64,000 nt of DNA from Berghia stephanieae (taxonomy: Eukaryota > Mollusca > Gastropoda > Nudibranchia > Aeolidiidae): assembly GCA_034508935.3 (NCBI GenBank), contig CM067444.1, positions 343,381 to 407,380 on the forward strand, read 5' to 3'. Shown here one piece after another: positions 11,518 to 38,200 of the stretch (its first letter is position 1; each line of letters begins with the position of its first letter). Below the pieces are notes generated by a model that searched no databases, was not told where the DNA came from, and saw only the letters and a program-made list of their open reading frames with translations. The translations under genes were made by a program, and so were the position numbers.

Positions 11518-11854
11518 TTTTTTGTTTGTTTGTTGCTTTAGGTCTCTTCCAACACAATTGCGATTATATGAGAGACCGCTGAAACAAAAAAACAAGCAAT
11601 CTAACAAAAATAGTACAAATGTAAATCAAAATCATAACCTAAAGATATCATAAGCTAAATTATAAATAACCAAGAACAAACAGGCAGAAGATTTACAGAA
11701 AAAAAAATATCCCCTGTCAAAAATACAATCACAAACCAAAGAAGCAGGATAGGCTAGTAAAGAGAAGAAGAAAAGACATCACTATCGGATCGTACACCCA
11801 TGCGAACATCATAGGTATATGATTCAAGGGTGATGCTCCCATCCAACCACCCGC
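11518..11854 (-). mobile_element. F2 retroposon with 12-bp target duplication
   Basis: Complete F2 copy, sense minus, flanked by ATAATATTATTA at 11506-11517 and 11855-11866. It lies downstream of the MTF-1 gene. Confidence 0.9.
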
Positions 11855-12461
11855 ATAATATTATTACACCTCAAAAAAAAAAAACCAAAAAAAAACAGCA
11901 TGCGAATAAAACATAAGTAGTTGCCTTTTGAAATACATAAAAATATGACGATTTATATTGCGCATTTCCTGGGAATAATCAGGCTAAATTTGTGCTTCAC
12001 AATGTTTCATTTATTCCCCCAGCAGGTCAGGTATTCATTCACACCCAAGTCGAGTGAAAAATGCTTTACACAAGGACACAACATCAGGACTAGAATCTTT
12101 TGTTATCACTGCCACCCGTCTGATCAATGATCGTGTTTGACTTCTGTGACAAGATGAGACACTGGGTTGTAACGGTGAGCCACCAAGATAACCCAGAGAA
12201 ATCTTTAAAAACAATGATTTTCTCATATCTTATTTCTAAGCACAAGTGTTCTATACATGTCGAATGCTGTCATCTATTACAAGCAAGTAAAAGAAATAAT
12301 CGACTATCATTCATTTTTGACGATCTTGTGTGAGAAATTGGAAATAAATTGGTGCTGATAAAAAATGATGGTGCAGGTTTGAATCAGGAAAACGACATCT
12401 TTAGTTTCAGATCTTTTTCAATGTGTATTTAGGCATGATCTGATACAATGCAACATCTCAT

Positions 12462-25953
<13,492 letters not shown>

Positions 25954-25979
25954 GTTTGTAGGTTGTCAAATTTTATTCG

Positions 25980-26640
25980 TGATTAGGGTCAAGTCAGCCA
26001 TGATAAATTTTACCAAGGTAAAAAGTAGCCAGATGTTTGTTTTTTTCCAAAAGTAGCCTAACAGTAGCTAAACAGTTAATTGATTTTATCCAAATGTTAG
26101 TCAACTGGGCGTTCAATCAAATGTCTTAAAATTTAGAAATATAAATCCTTATATTTATCCGCCTACCTTTAGCTGGTATAGTAATTTAATAAACTGTTCA
26201 AATGGTCTTCAATTATATCGATGAAAATATGTAAAATGTGTATATTTATATCGAATACATAATATTTAATTTGAGATAAGAAAAACAAATATTTATCAAA
26301 ATTTTTATCTGTCCATTCCGAGATGAAATCGCTAAGTACATCTGAATTCCATCAAATGGAGATGTAAATTATTCAATATTTCCAGCGCAGTCGGATGCAG
26401 GATCAAGTGTCTCCTGCAGAAAGCCACTAATGTAAAAGTTAAGAGTAATTTGTTCCGGTTTATATTCAGAGTGTTGTGTTTTTCAATTTTTAAAAAATGT
26501 AGTTAGCGAAAATGTTTTTAAAGTCTCAAAACGCAAAATGGATTTTCATGGATCAAAATGTCAACAACAACAAAAAAAAAGTAGTAAATGTATTTATTTA
26601 TTTATTTATTTATTAAAATAACTTATATGGCACTTAAAAT
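25980..26640. other. 5' flank of MTF-1, no feature recognised
   Basis: AT-rich sequence upstream of the MTF-1 start. No TATA box or metal-response-element cluster could be supported. Confidence 0.4.
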
Positions 26641-27500
26641 GACAATCTGACAATTCTCCTCAACATTATCTGGGAACTTGTGGCCGCATATTGCCAGGTA
26701 CTAGCACAGATATGAGCGAAATGACAAATTTCATCAACACAGTTGAAGGAGAGAGCAGTGGGGGCTGCCCCACAGACTAGCTGTATTCTCTATGGGCTGC
26801 CCTGAAGCCTGGGCTCGTGACACACAAGTTATACTGCTGTTTATGTTTCCTTATTTTATTAGTTTTCCACGTTCATTTGTTTAATGTTGTGCTGACGAAG
26901 GTTTGTACCCGAAACGTCCATTGTCGGTATTGTTCCCATCCGAAGTCTCCCCATTACCACTCTTTCGATAGTAGCATCAACACAGACATATATTTTTTTT
27001 GGAACGGTCCATAAAGAGGGTGTTCTTCGTATTACCGCTCCCTGTATTACTAATCAGAGAGTCTGTATTCACCATGGTCATTTTTTGGTGACACTATTAT
27101 AATATTATTGTCCTACTGTCTTTTTATCCGTTTGTAACGAAAATATGGGACTCATAAACGAAACAATTAAAAAACAAGATGCAAAATGACAAAAGACGCG
27201 TCCCCTTCATGTCCCCTATGTCAACACCCCAATGAAACAGTAACACACCACTTGCTTGAATGTCAACCTCTTGAAGTCCTGAGATGCACATTCCTCCCAC
27301 CAAATCCAAGCATCAGTAACAATTTTATAGTCACCTGGAACAACTGCAAAAGACGTCTAACTTCTACGTCATGGCACAAGACCGAAGGGCTAGGGACGCT
27401 GGTTCGGATAAGTTATTCGTATATAACGAAAATAATATGTAACTCATAGATGACACAATTCAAAAACAAGGCGTTTCGGTTTTAGGCCATCGTCAGGCGA
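26640..27500. mobile_element. Penelope-like / LINE debris with two hammerhead-like motifs and a zinc-knuckle fragment
   Basis: On the plus strand CTGACGA (26892-26898), a GGTTTGTACC stem-loop and GAAA (26911-26914) follow the CUGANGA-stemII-GAAA order of hammerhead ribozymes, which Penelope-like elements are known to carry at their ends. On the minus strand the same order appears at 27496-27474. At 27186-27260 a frame encodes CPLCQHPNETVTHHLLEC, a C-terminal zinc-knuckle type seen in retroelement reverse-transcriptase proteins. Related sequence (TAACGAAAATA...ACTCATA) lies on both sides, at about 27135 and 27420. Fragmentary. Confidence 0.4.
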
Positions 27501-27539
27501 CAGACAAAACACGGTAGTTAAAAATTAATTGAAGTTGGA

Positions 27540-27643
27540 GAGAGGGGGGGGGGGGGGGGGGGGGCTGAGATATTCTAAGACATGAAGGCTGAGAGAGTTT
27601 TTTCCCCCTTCCCCCACCATCACAAAAAATAAGTTGGTGATGG

Positions 27644-27688
<45 letters not shown>

Positions 27689-27855
27689 TGTGTGTGTGGG
27701 TGTGTGTGTGTGTGTGTGTGGGTGTGATGGTGTATGTGGGTGTGTGATGGTGTATGTGCGTCATATATAGGCACCACGTGTGTGTCTTTGCGTGTCTGAG
27801 AGAGAGTGTGTATGTTTCTGTGCGTGAGAGAGAGAGAGAGAGAGAGAGAAATGAT
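27540..27855. repeat. Poly-G, (AG)n and (TG)n microsatellites
   Basis: Poly-G at 27544-27564, (AG)n at 27648-27686 and again at 27827-27848, (TG)n at 27686-27722. Open frames on the complement (HT/LS repeats) are artefacts. Confidence 0.95.
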
Positions 27856-28482
27856 TAAAACCAACCGTAAAGATTGAGGTATAAAGAATAAGGATCTAAT
27901 ACAATAAATAAAATAACCACTGGAGCAACCGGACAGGTAAGTCATAACGTCACATCTTCCTCTTCTTTCATGTTCAAAACTCATAGGAAGTGTGCTACCA
28001 GTCCTACGGACTGCGTATAAACAATGAATATATTGCGTATTGAATGATAAGGTGGCATAGCTATTTTAGTAGCAAGATGTATCAGCCGATTCTTGTGATT
28101 AGAGCGAGGATGGACGTTCTTTATTGACCATTGACAACCAGCATTTATTTAGGCTAGAAAATAAGATGTCATCACTCTGAAAACAGAAGATCAGTTGCAC
28201 AATGAATGTATCCAGTCCTCTGGAAGACTGGTTTTGCACTTCCAGTCGGATTGGAACCAGTCTTTTGACGTCACACGATTGTTCCCTTTTGATGAGCTAA
28301 GTAGTTGTTATAATAATCGTAATCATTCCTTATTCTTTTTACCTCCCCGATTGGAGCCGTCCAAAATAGGAAATGTGAGAGAAATCCTTTGTAATGCAAT
28401 ATGGACGCCAAAAGAAAAAGAAAAAAGTAAAAGCCGTATGAATATGATATCCTGGTTGTCCACGGGCTTTAGGTTCCCGGAC

Positions 28483-28610
28483 AGGGGAAGGGTTCGAATA
28501 AAGAGGTATAGAGGTATGCTTGGCAGGGGAAGGGCTCGAATAAAGAGGTATAGAGGTATGCTTGGCAGGGGAAGGGCTCGAATAAAGAGGTATAGAGGTA
28601 TGCTTGGAAA
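28483..28610. repeat. 42-bp tandem repeat, three copies
   Basis: AATAAAGAGGTATAGAGGTA recurs three times at 42-bp spacing with nearly identical flanks (CAGGGGAAGGGCTCG). Confidence 0.9.
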
Positions 28611-28639
28611 GCGAGTGTACTACCACAAGGCCACATAGC

Positions 28640-29440
28640 ACACAATTATAGACTTGAACATTTCAAGATTGCTTCACCAAAGACCTTGACCAAGTGTATA
28701 TGACCACGTCCCTACGGTGCAAAAATCATCGGCCAGCCTTCGATGAGTTTTTCAAAGGAAGACTTATTGTGACACCGAATAACAAATGGCAGCGACTTTC
28801 ATCACTTCATCAGGCAGTCTTTCCTGAGTGTCAAGACATGTATGTTTTGTATTTGTGAAATCACGTTGAGATTGAGAATTCCAAAGTCAACCGTGCATAA
28901 AACCGGACAGAATGAGCTTGGCTTTGAAAAGTGAGACTATATAAGCGGCTGGAATATTAGCACAGTGTGTTGAGGTTTCTGGTCCAGTCTCGCAAAATTA
29001 CTGTGTGCCCATGTCTATGGACTCCCAATGCCTATGGGAACTTTTTGAGGAACAAAAAAAATTATGACTGCGGATCAGACTTAATTACCCATGTAGGTAT
29101 ACAAAGGGCGATTCAGTTGCTCGAAGACATCGCCTCTTTCTATAATATTCAACTTTTGTTCAAGTCTCTTCCTGGAAAATGTATAGAATTCTAAGAGAGA
29201 TTCTAGAAAATTGTCCACATAATAAAAAAAATAAATTGAAATAGGCATTATGAAACGGTCGAAAGCAGTTTGTTGGGTCAAAATGACCGTGTTTATTGAC
29301 AAAAGTTTGCTGGTCTTACAGTTGATTCTCAGTGCCATACCCCGATATCCCATGAGAGAGTAAGATCTGCTTTGGCCACTAATCTCACATCAAAGGGGAT
29401 CGACAAACACAATTGACATCAACATCAGCAGCAACACCTT
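28640..29440. other. Interval without recognised feature
   Basis: Short frames on both strands show no family resemblance. Base composition is less AT-rich than the surroundings, so old transposon sequence is possible but unproven. Confidence 0.4.
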
Positions 29441-30970
29441 CTTATGATTATGATACAATGTTATGACGATTTACTCAATCCGTCAATTCTTTCCGCTCTC
29501 ACGAAACCTCCGGCCGGGCCGCGTCAAGTTGCAATATTCAATAGGGATGATCTATTACCTTTCCGTGTGCTCGAGGTCATTGGTCACATTGCAAAGTGTC
29601 CTCAAAGTGACACATATAGTGAAAAGTATTCACCGCTTTTGAAATATCAAACATCACGATTGGTCATTTTTTCAGCTTGATCCATCGCTATGTTTACAAC
29701 TTTTATGAACAAAGCAGCGTGTTTACATTTGTTAAGAACTATCCAATCGTTGGTCAGGAACAAATCATGTTATTGAGGTTTGACGAAAACCTGAATATAG
29801 ATCACTCCCACTAGATACTCATCGTCTTCGGACATTTTCCAAAACGAGTGCAAGTGGGCGACGCCGCAGAAACCACGCAGAATGGGCACAGTAAAGGCAG
29901 CTCTTTGGCAGTAGCTTCTTATGGTTCTCACACTACTATGTTATGACGATCGACCCAATCAGCAAAGTCCGGTCCGCACTCGTGCACCGTCGTGAACCCG
30001 CCGGTAGCATCGTCACAACACACCGTTCAACTAGATGCTCTGCCGTTTCGGGTTCTTGCCCACATCGGGTAATGTGGAACAGGTGGAAAGTCCCCACTGA
30101 TGAAGCGCACTTGCTGTTAGGCAGCTCCTCGACCGAAGCCGATTCGCAGCCACCCAGTGTCTCCTCTTACTGGTATCAAAGCCTGGCAACTTGTCACCAA
30201 GCTTAGAGGAGTGTACGTCCCCGCCCCCACGAGGGATTGAATTCGTCCAAACCGACTTCCATCTCGTATATGCATCTCTGTCCGTAGTCAGGGAAGCTGC
30301 GTACAAGGGTTGCCGGGACATATTTCGGCTCGAAACGGGGGCGCCGTCCATAATGCGCTTCAGAGGGGTATCCCCATTCCCTCTCTCTCGGATCTTATTC
30401 AGCCAGTTTACCGTAATCGTCTCCCTCCGGACATCGGGGGCTGGATTGCTGCCATTATCGGGCCCCATTCTCTAGGTGTTGTTGCCAGCGTTCCTGACAC
30501 TATGTGCATCGACTTGCGAAGTTTTACATCAACCTTCTCAACGTTTCTGCTTCTACCCCACACTGGAGCGCAATACTCCGCGGTGGAATAGTATAGTGCT
30601 AATGGCTGCACCCACTTCTCGGGGACTGAACGGGGATGTCCAGTCCGACTCTTCCGCAGGTAGCGAGTCCAAAATCGTACGATACGCCTTGCGGCTCTTT
30701 GGCCGTAGTCTGTTGGTAGTTACTCAATGTCTCCTTTCACTGGTACATATCCCCCAACTCCGAGGCAACGACGTGGCATGCCCTCTCAAATCCAACTTCA
30801 TCTCGTAAATTGTTCTCCATCTAAAGGCAGAGAGCTAAGTAGAAGGGCTAGAACTTCATAAAAATAATAATAATAGTAGAAGAGTCATCGGGTTTCCACT
30901 CGGCTTGTACTCGACCCCGTGCTTTATCACTCTCTACTTTGTCGCGCAATTTCCAGATAATCGTATCCTG
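29440..30970 (-). mobile_element. Clustered LINE reverse-transcriptase 3' fragments
   Basis: On the minus strand 30611-30408 encodes YYSTAEYCAPVWGRS...VSGTLATTP, a typical RT C-terminal region of non-LTR elements. 30270-30030 encodes the region that follows it (RHWVAANRLRSRS, ALHQWGLSTCS), in a shifted frame. Two or three partial copies of the same family seem present: the end TGTTATGACGAT occurs at both 29459 and 29940, and part of the 30120-30270 region recurs at 30680-30810. All are broken. The local CpG content is higher than in the flanks. Confidence 0.65.
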
Positions 30971-30982
30971 CTGGACATCGTC

Positions 30983-30984
<2 letters not shown>

Positions 30985-31030
<46 letters not shown>

Positions 31031-31037
31031 CTGCTGC

Positions 31038-31094
<57 letters not shown>

Positions 31095-31430
31095 GGAGGA
31101 GGAGGAGGAGGAGGAGGAGATGGGATGAGGAGGAAATGATTTGCTCCCATTCTGCCGTTGTTTAAAAAAACAAAAACAAAAAAAAAAACAAAAAAAAAAA
31201 AAAAAACAAAACAAAAAAAAAACAAAAAAAAAAACACAAAAAAACAAAACAAAAACAAAAAACAAAAACAAAACAAAACAAACAAAAAAAAAACAAAAAC
31301 AACAACAACACAGTATATACAATATTAACCAAATAGCACTATTGTATTCCTTAATAAAATTAAAAAAAAAAAAAAACAAAAAAAAAAAAAATAAATAAAT
31401 AAATAAAAAAATAAAAAAAAAAAAACAACC
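30985..31430. repeat. (ATG)n/(GAG)n microsatellite followed by an A-rich, CAAA-rich tract
   Basis: GAT/ATG repeats at 30985-31095, GGA repeats to 31115, then about 270 bp of mostly A with scattered C. Confidence 0.95.
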
Positions 31431-31544
31431 CAAAACAACCCCGCAGCATTAGTGGCCTCCACAATTTGTTATCGATAGCGGTCCCAACTCTTTGTGAATG
31501 GCTTACTGACTAATCATCATTGTTATACTACTATTATTATCGTT

Positions 31545-31777
31545 AGGCCTACGTAGTTTTGTGGTATGACACTCGCTTTCGGATCGGAAGTCCTGGGTAC
31601 GAGCCTCGCTCGGCGCATAGTTGAGTCCTTGGAAAAGACTCTTTACTCACATTCTCTCCATGAGTAAAATGACTACCTGGCCGTTAACAGCGTTGTCTCT
31701 GTCGGGAAAATTGTATTATCTCCAAACAGGCGTCATGTCTCGTTCTTTACGTTATGCGCTATATAAAATCTCAAATC

Positions 31778-31850
<73 letters not shown>
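31545..31850 (+). mobile_element. T1 tRNA-derived SINE with (ATT)n tail
   Basis: tRNA-like head (GTGGTATGACACTCGCTTTC ... GGGTACGAGCC), a body with TTGAGTCCTTGGAAAAGACT and ACAGGCGTCATGTCTCGTTC, then GCGCTATATAAAATC and an (ATT)n tail to about 31850. The composition (tRNA head plus V-SINE/L2-like tail) is known from mollusc SINEs such as RUDI; identity with a named family is not shown. Confidence 0.75.
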
Positions 31851-31852
<2 letters not shown>

Positions 31853-32270
31853 GTTCAAGTGTGAAATGTTTGATCTAACGAATAAGTGAGTACCTATCAT
31901 AATGTCTTCATTATTTTGCTTTTAGTCGAAACAGCCCTCGTCACTGATTGATTAGACAAGAATAAAAGCGATTTTCCTCCACATTAGTCATGAAACAGAG
32001 ATTGATCAATTTTAATGCAGCTGCAATAAGCAAAACATTGTACTTTTTTAAATAACAAAAATAAAATGAATTAAACCCAAACAGATATCAGAAATCAAAT
32101 AAGATGTTCAAATAACTGGAAGAAAATAATTAAAGAAATCAACCTCGAAAAATACATATTTCTAATTGCACCAGGCTACATTAATAATGTACTTAGCCAC
32201 TACATAAAACGGAAATCATTTTTCCTACTTTCATTATCGTATTATCGCACATAACTTTGCAAGCTTCATC

Positions 32271-32293
32271 CTTTTCCGGTTATATTCAAGATG
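32271..32293 (+). promoter_or_regulatory. 5' TOP-like transcription start and first exon of RPS4
   Basis: CTTTTCCGG at 32271-32279 is a terminal oligopyrimidine-type start, expected for ribosomal protein mRNAs and linked to mTOR-dependent translation. It is followed 12 bases later by AAGATG and a GTAGGT donor. The exon would hold the short 5' UTR and the ATG only, a common ribosomal-protein gene layout. Confidence 0.65.
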
Positions 32294-35200
32294 GTAGGTG
32301 TTTACATTCGTAATATACCCAAGACATCCACTGCAATCTTTATTATTAATGGCTAGTAAAATCATAAATAATTGCTTGTAAATGATACCAAAATATCTTT
32401 ATATCCAACTGATATTTGTATTGGCCATTCCTCAAATTCGATTATTAGAAAAAGGATGTTTGTTTTGGGTCACTCTCACCAGTAATGAATCCCATAGTTT
32501 CCTTTCTTTACTTTTAGCAAGGACAATTGCACCGATCAAAATGTCATTTGCTTTGTTTAACTCTCGAACGTTCCACTGTTTTGAGCAAAAATTGTGAATG
32601 GAGGGGTGCAGGTACATTAGGATACCATGAACTCACTCACTGTGCGCTAATGCTGGCATGTTATATATCAATTTGCTCGTCAGATGTTTTAGTTTCACAT
32701 TCTTAAAGTTTTTTATAATTTCTAGGCACTTTCCTGGACACAAATATGATTTATGTGTCAAGGTAGGGTCTCAAATTTTCAAGTAAAAACTGCATTTTCT
32801 GCAAATGCCAAGAAGGAAAAAAATAACTGTTCAAAATTATGATCAAAACAAGTTTATTTTCTAAAAATACATCATGTCTTACAACTTTTATGCAAAACTC
32901 AAGTATGTAATGCATAAATTGAGCATCTGGTGGGGTCTCAAATGTATCCACACATTTACTCAAACAAGGGCATAATCCAATAATTTTTACATGTTCACAA
33001 AAATGTCTCTAAATTGCTTATGTTAGCATTTCTTTGGCATATTTTGGATATCTCTTGGTTAACAGACCTAAACACATGATACAAGAAGAAATTTCAACAT
33101 TGTGAAAAGGTTTTGGGGTAATAAATCCATTACAAAAGTAAAATTATATAATTATTTTAAAATTCACTTGTGTGTCACTTGTTTAGTGCAAAGACTGAAC
33201 TATACACACCAAAAAAATACACAAGTTCCTTCTTACTGATACAATTGATAATACATGGATAAATATAATAAAGGACTTCAGTATACATATATATTTATTT
33301 ATATATGTAAATGTATTCGCAGAGAGCGAATAGTATTTTTTTTCCGCAAAGAGCGAAAACGAATGATTATTCGCAGAGTGCGAAAATATTTTTATTTCAC
33401 AGTAACAGTACCTTAACAAAATAAAATAAAAATATACAGACAATTTAACATTTAAAAAACAAAGAGCATTTTAAAATACAATAATAAATCAAATAATTTA
33501 CTCAAGAACTGTATGATACCACAACATACATTTTCTATCCGGCTGTAAACAAAACCATTCTTTACAATATAAACACCTATGTCTAGTTTTCTGTACTTTC
33601 CCCCTATCTAAGCATAACCTACAATCACCCCTTGAATTTGAAGAAGCATCTGGTAAAATTGGATGGATTAACTTAATTTCTTCATCTATATCATTATTAT
33701 CACTATTCCTGCTATTTGCTTTAGATTTACTTTTACATTTACAATTACAATTTGTATTTAAAGCAAGTGGTGGACCTCTAGATCATCTATCCCGCCTAAC
33801 TGCCTGGCTAACTCCAGAGTAAAATCTAACTGATTATACTGTTTTGGTCTCTGTAATTCTTCAATATCACTATGCCTAGCTCTATATTCTTTGAACAGAA
33901 TATAACTATTAACCCTAGCAATGTCAATAAAATGAAAAAATAAACTTTTCCACCACTTGTGTGTTTTTCTAAGACTATTATATTTCCCAATAAGTTGATC
34001 AGACAAATCTACCCCATTCATATTCTTATTGTAATCTTTAACTAATTCAGGCTGTGCAACATCTAATTTTCTGAAAACCCCATTATCTTTACTCCTACGT
34101 TGTACTACTGCCTCCTTATTTGCATCATGTATTGTAGATATAAATGAAACTGTCTTATTATCTTTCCACTGTAAAGCTAAAATATCACCATCCCTATGCC
34201 ATCTAAACTCCCCCCTCTTAACCCTCTTTTCCCATTCTCTAACGTTCTTTAGACTAACTGGAAATCCTTTTCTATTAACTATTATTGTCCCACAAGCTCT
34301 CACATTCTTCACAACCAAATCTTTAAAAAGTTGGACACTAGTATAAAAATTATCCACATATAAATGATATCCTTGATTGAACAAGCCAACAAGCAACTGC
34401 ATAACCACATTATAAGCTAAACCATTTGTTGTATTACCCCCTACCTTACCCAAATAAACATCAAAATTATGTGTATACCCTGTCTTTGAATCTGCTAAAA
34501 CCCACAATTTCATTCCCCACTTTGTTGGCTTGTCCTTCATATACATTCTAAAGCTATACCTTCCCTTATTTTTAACCATCCTCTCATCTATTGAAATATT
34601 CTGATAAGGTTGAAACAATTTCATACATTTTCTACGAATATAATCCATCATAAATCTAGCTTTACATAATTTATCATCTCTATTTTCTGTTCTAAAATTA
34701 CTTATTTTTAAAAAACTCATAAGACATTTATAACGCCAAATTGACAAAAACCAACGCGCCCACAAACCATTCAACAATGTCTCCACACACCAATATAAAG
34801 TAACACGCTCCACTTTCACACAACTCATGTACATCAACAAACCAATAAATCTATACATTTCATCCACATTCACAGGTTCATCCTTCCACCTCTTATACAA
34901 CGTCGGTTTCGAATCCGCACACATACTCGCATAATCATACGTCCACTCACAAAACAAAGACAACAGTTCTTGAGTAAAAAACAAACGAAAAAAATCTAAA
35001 GGCGTTAAAAATTTTCGGTGATCTAAGCGAGTCACCGTATCAGGCAGGCGTGGACCAGGGACTCGCTCAGGGAGAAAAGGTGGCACTTTGTTCTCGGGAC
35101 CACCATCCACACATAGTTTCTTCGGCTGTGATGGGCCAGGGATTTCATCATGATCCGAACGCCTGAAGAAAATAATAATAACAAGAATTAAAATAAAAAG

Positions 35201-38200
35201 AAGTACTTTGAAAACAAAGGAAATGAAAAATAATTCTGAAAGGAGAAAGCAATTAATTACACATATAAAAATAAAATATCAAAATATTTTATCACTCTCC
35301 CTTTTTTACATCACACACTAGTTCTGGAATAATATTTCTTGACATAGAGTTGAGTAGAGTAAAAATACTATAAATAATCTTCCTGTAGACCCAAAACTGA
35401 ATATATAACATAATATCAACAATAATACATCAGAAAACACAAAACAGTCAATATGAATATAAATGCTCTATAAGCACAACTAAATATCAGGTCAGTTCTC
35501 ACCTTTTTCTTTGACAAGCAGAACTAGTTGTGGCAGTGGCAGTGTCAGTATCATCAGTAGGAGTAGGGACTTGTGCATGTCTCCCAGTTTCATTCCCACA
35601 GTCCTCACACGGAATCCGAATCTCGCTAGAAGAAAGAAAAAAGAACAATATTTTATTATACAAGCTGTCGACACATCAAATCAAGACATACAAATCATTT
35701 CTATATCTCATTCAAGTGGCCGAACTAACCGTCTTCTGACCTCCATGTTTGTTTACATTTTCAACACACAACACTTCACTCGTCCTAGTCAAACTCAAGC
35801 ACGTCATAAATACAATTATAAACCAAAAAAAAATACTTTTTGTACTATATTAATGAAATAGATAATAAAGTTGAATAAAATATACATATCATGGGCATTA
35901 TGCGATCGTTTGATGTTACTTTGAGAAGATTTCTGAAAAATACTTACTCGTCGTTCTCACTGTCAGATCCCATATTTGGCGAGTACGGCAGGTCGAATTC
36001 TTGAGACCATTCAGACTCAATTTCATCATCATCCTCGTCATCACTTACATCCACGTTGAAGAGGATGTCATAAATTTCAGACTCTTTGAGATTTGCCATG
36101 GTGCAAAAAGTTTAAATAATATAAATTTGATAAATTGTGAGTTGGAGTTGTAGAAAGATTTCCCGAAACAAAATGGCGGATCGAAGGTAACGGATGGAGT
36201 CGTTAGCAACCTAGCTTTCGTATCTCTCGTTATTTCGTAACATTTTTTTACATTTTTAACATAATTGTGATGAATTATTGAATGAAAATCATTATTTTAT
36301 AATTAAATAATAGTTTCAACACATAATCTGGCGATTTTTTACCGCAAAATGGGATTATGAAAAAGGGGGCGTTGTCACGATCACCGTGATCGTGGTTTCT
36401 ATTTGTGGAACGTTTGAGAGTTAAAACTATATTGAAATTGCACGACATTTAAGCTTATGGGCTTATTAAGACTTTATTGTTTAAAGTCTAATGAATAAGA
36501 CGAATTGGTACTGGAATCTCGTCTACATTAGTCCACTCAACTCATTGTCATTGATGATTGAGATTGACTCCCTGTATTGTACTGTACCGTCACCGTTGTC
36601 AATGTCCATTTTAATTTAATTTTTTTTTTTTAGCTTAGTCCCCGTCCTTATTCTTATTTTATTGGGCACTTGGACTTGGATAAGCGCATTATTTATTATC
36701 CTTTACTACACCACTGCCACAATTTTCCCTTTTATGTAGGTAGTAGGTAGACTAACTTAGACACCCTATTTTTTTATTGACTGTTTGATATTAATATTTG
36801 GATATTATTATCGTTATAGGCTAGGCTTAGGAGGATAGGCAGGTATCCTAAGTAAAACTTAGTATTTTAATTCATTTTTCTTTTATCTTGGTTGGCCTTC
36901 GCTAGAGGCCTACCTGCTTATATACTACTTTTTTAACTTTCACTTTGTTTTTTTTCCAGGGTTACCGAGGACGTAGGAAGCATTTGAAACGTTTGAATGC
37001 GCCAAAATCATGGCTTTTGGACAAGATGGGAGGCACCTTTGTAAGTTTCATATTTGTTTTCTTACCCAGATCCAGAGTCAGAATTTCCAGCAATGCATGG
37101 GTCGGCTTTTTGCAGCACTTTGCTGAAACCCAAAACATCATAAATTGATCCAAGCAAATGTGTGGGACTTTGACATATTTAATTTGATGTGGGGTATTTC
37201 TGCACCTCTGTTGGAGTTGCAAAATTAGCTAATACCAGAGCTGCCAACCTACTGCAAAAAATGCGGAATTGTACGCATTTTCAGTGATTGTACACTTGTA
37301 CACATTTCCCCCAAGATTGTACCCATTTTCAGTGTGCAGAGTCACTTCAGTTTTCTTTAGTTGTAATTCATATTATTACTAGTCTATTGAGAAACCTTGG
37401 TGACCTAGTGGATATTCATATATTTTTTGACCAATTATGATCTTCATGCTGGGAGGTAGATTTCTGAAAGGATTGGATTATAGTCTTGGGAACATCATTG
37501 TTGCTGCAATTGAGCTTGTGTGGTGTGACTTTATGTAATTATACCTTCCTCTTACTTTCACAATGGTTATTTTCCGTCTATTTCAGGATTGTACCCATTT
37601 TTATGAAATCTCCCCCATTTTGAGATTCCATTGTACACATTCTCATCAGATGGGGTTGGCAGCTCTGGTTACTACACTAGCGTCCTATCCAAATCCAAAG
37701 AATAGCAAGCAATTGCTATTGTCAGTTTTACGCTAAAGAAACGAGGATAGACTACTCTATTGATAACTACAGTCCAGTGGCCGCTGATAGGCTCACTGTA
37801 TGTTGTAGAAAATTTTTGAAACTTTATTTTTGGCCCTCTATTGTTTTGGTGACCATGGCGTTATGAACCTAGGTGACTAATTTTGGTACTATTTTAAAGA
37901 ACACAAAACAAGCCTTTTAATGGTTTATTTCATTCTTAATTCCTGATTGTATTTCTAATCTTTAAACTATAATAACTTCTAAAATTATGGATACATAAGT
38001 GTTCTTAACGTTTTTGGAGGAATTCCGTCTTTTCCAGTACCTCAGACATTTTCGTCATGTCAGTAATATGTCGGAAAATACATCAGTTCATATATATAAT
38101 TTATACTTTTACAGGCCCCCAAGTGCAGCCCTGGACCTCACAAGACCCGTGAGAGTTTGCCAATGACCCTTTTCTTGAGAAATCGTCTACGATATGCTCT

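Noticed and set aside
27186-27449. Host zinc-finger gene
   Set aside because: The single CPLC...H...C knuckle in retroelement-like surroundings fits a reverse-transcriptase C-terminus better.
30848-31433. His-, Ser-, Phe- and Lys-rich frames
   Set aside because: Microsatellite and A-rich sequence; no non-repetitive coding content.
36172-36195. ATGGCGGATCG followed by GTAACG as RPS4 exon 1
   Set aside because: It lies inside the piggyBac element. The ATG|GTAGGT at 32291 preceded by a TOP-like start fits a ribosomal-protein first exon and phase better.
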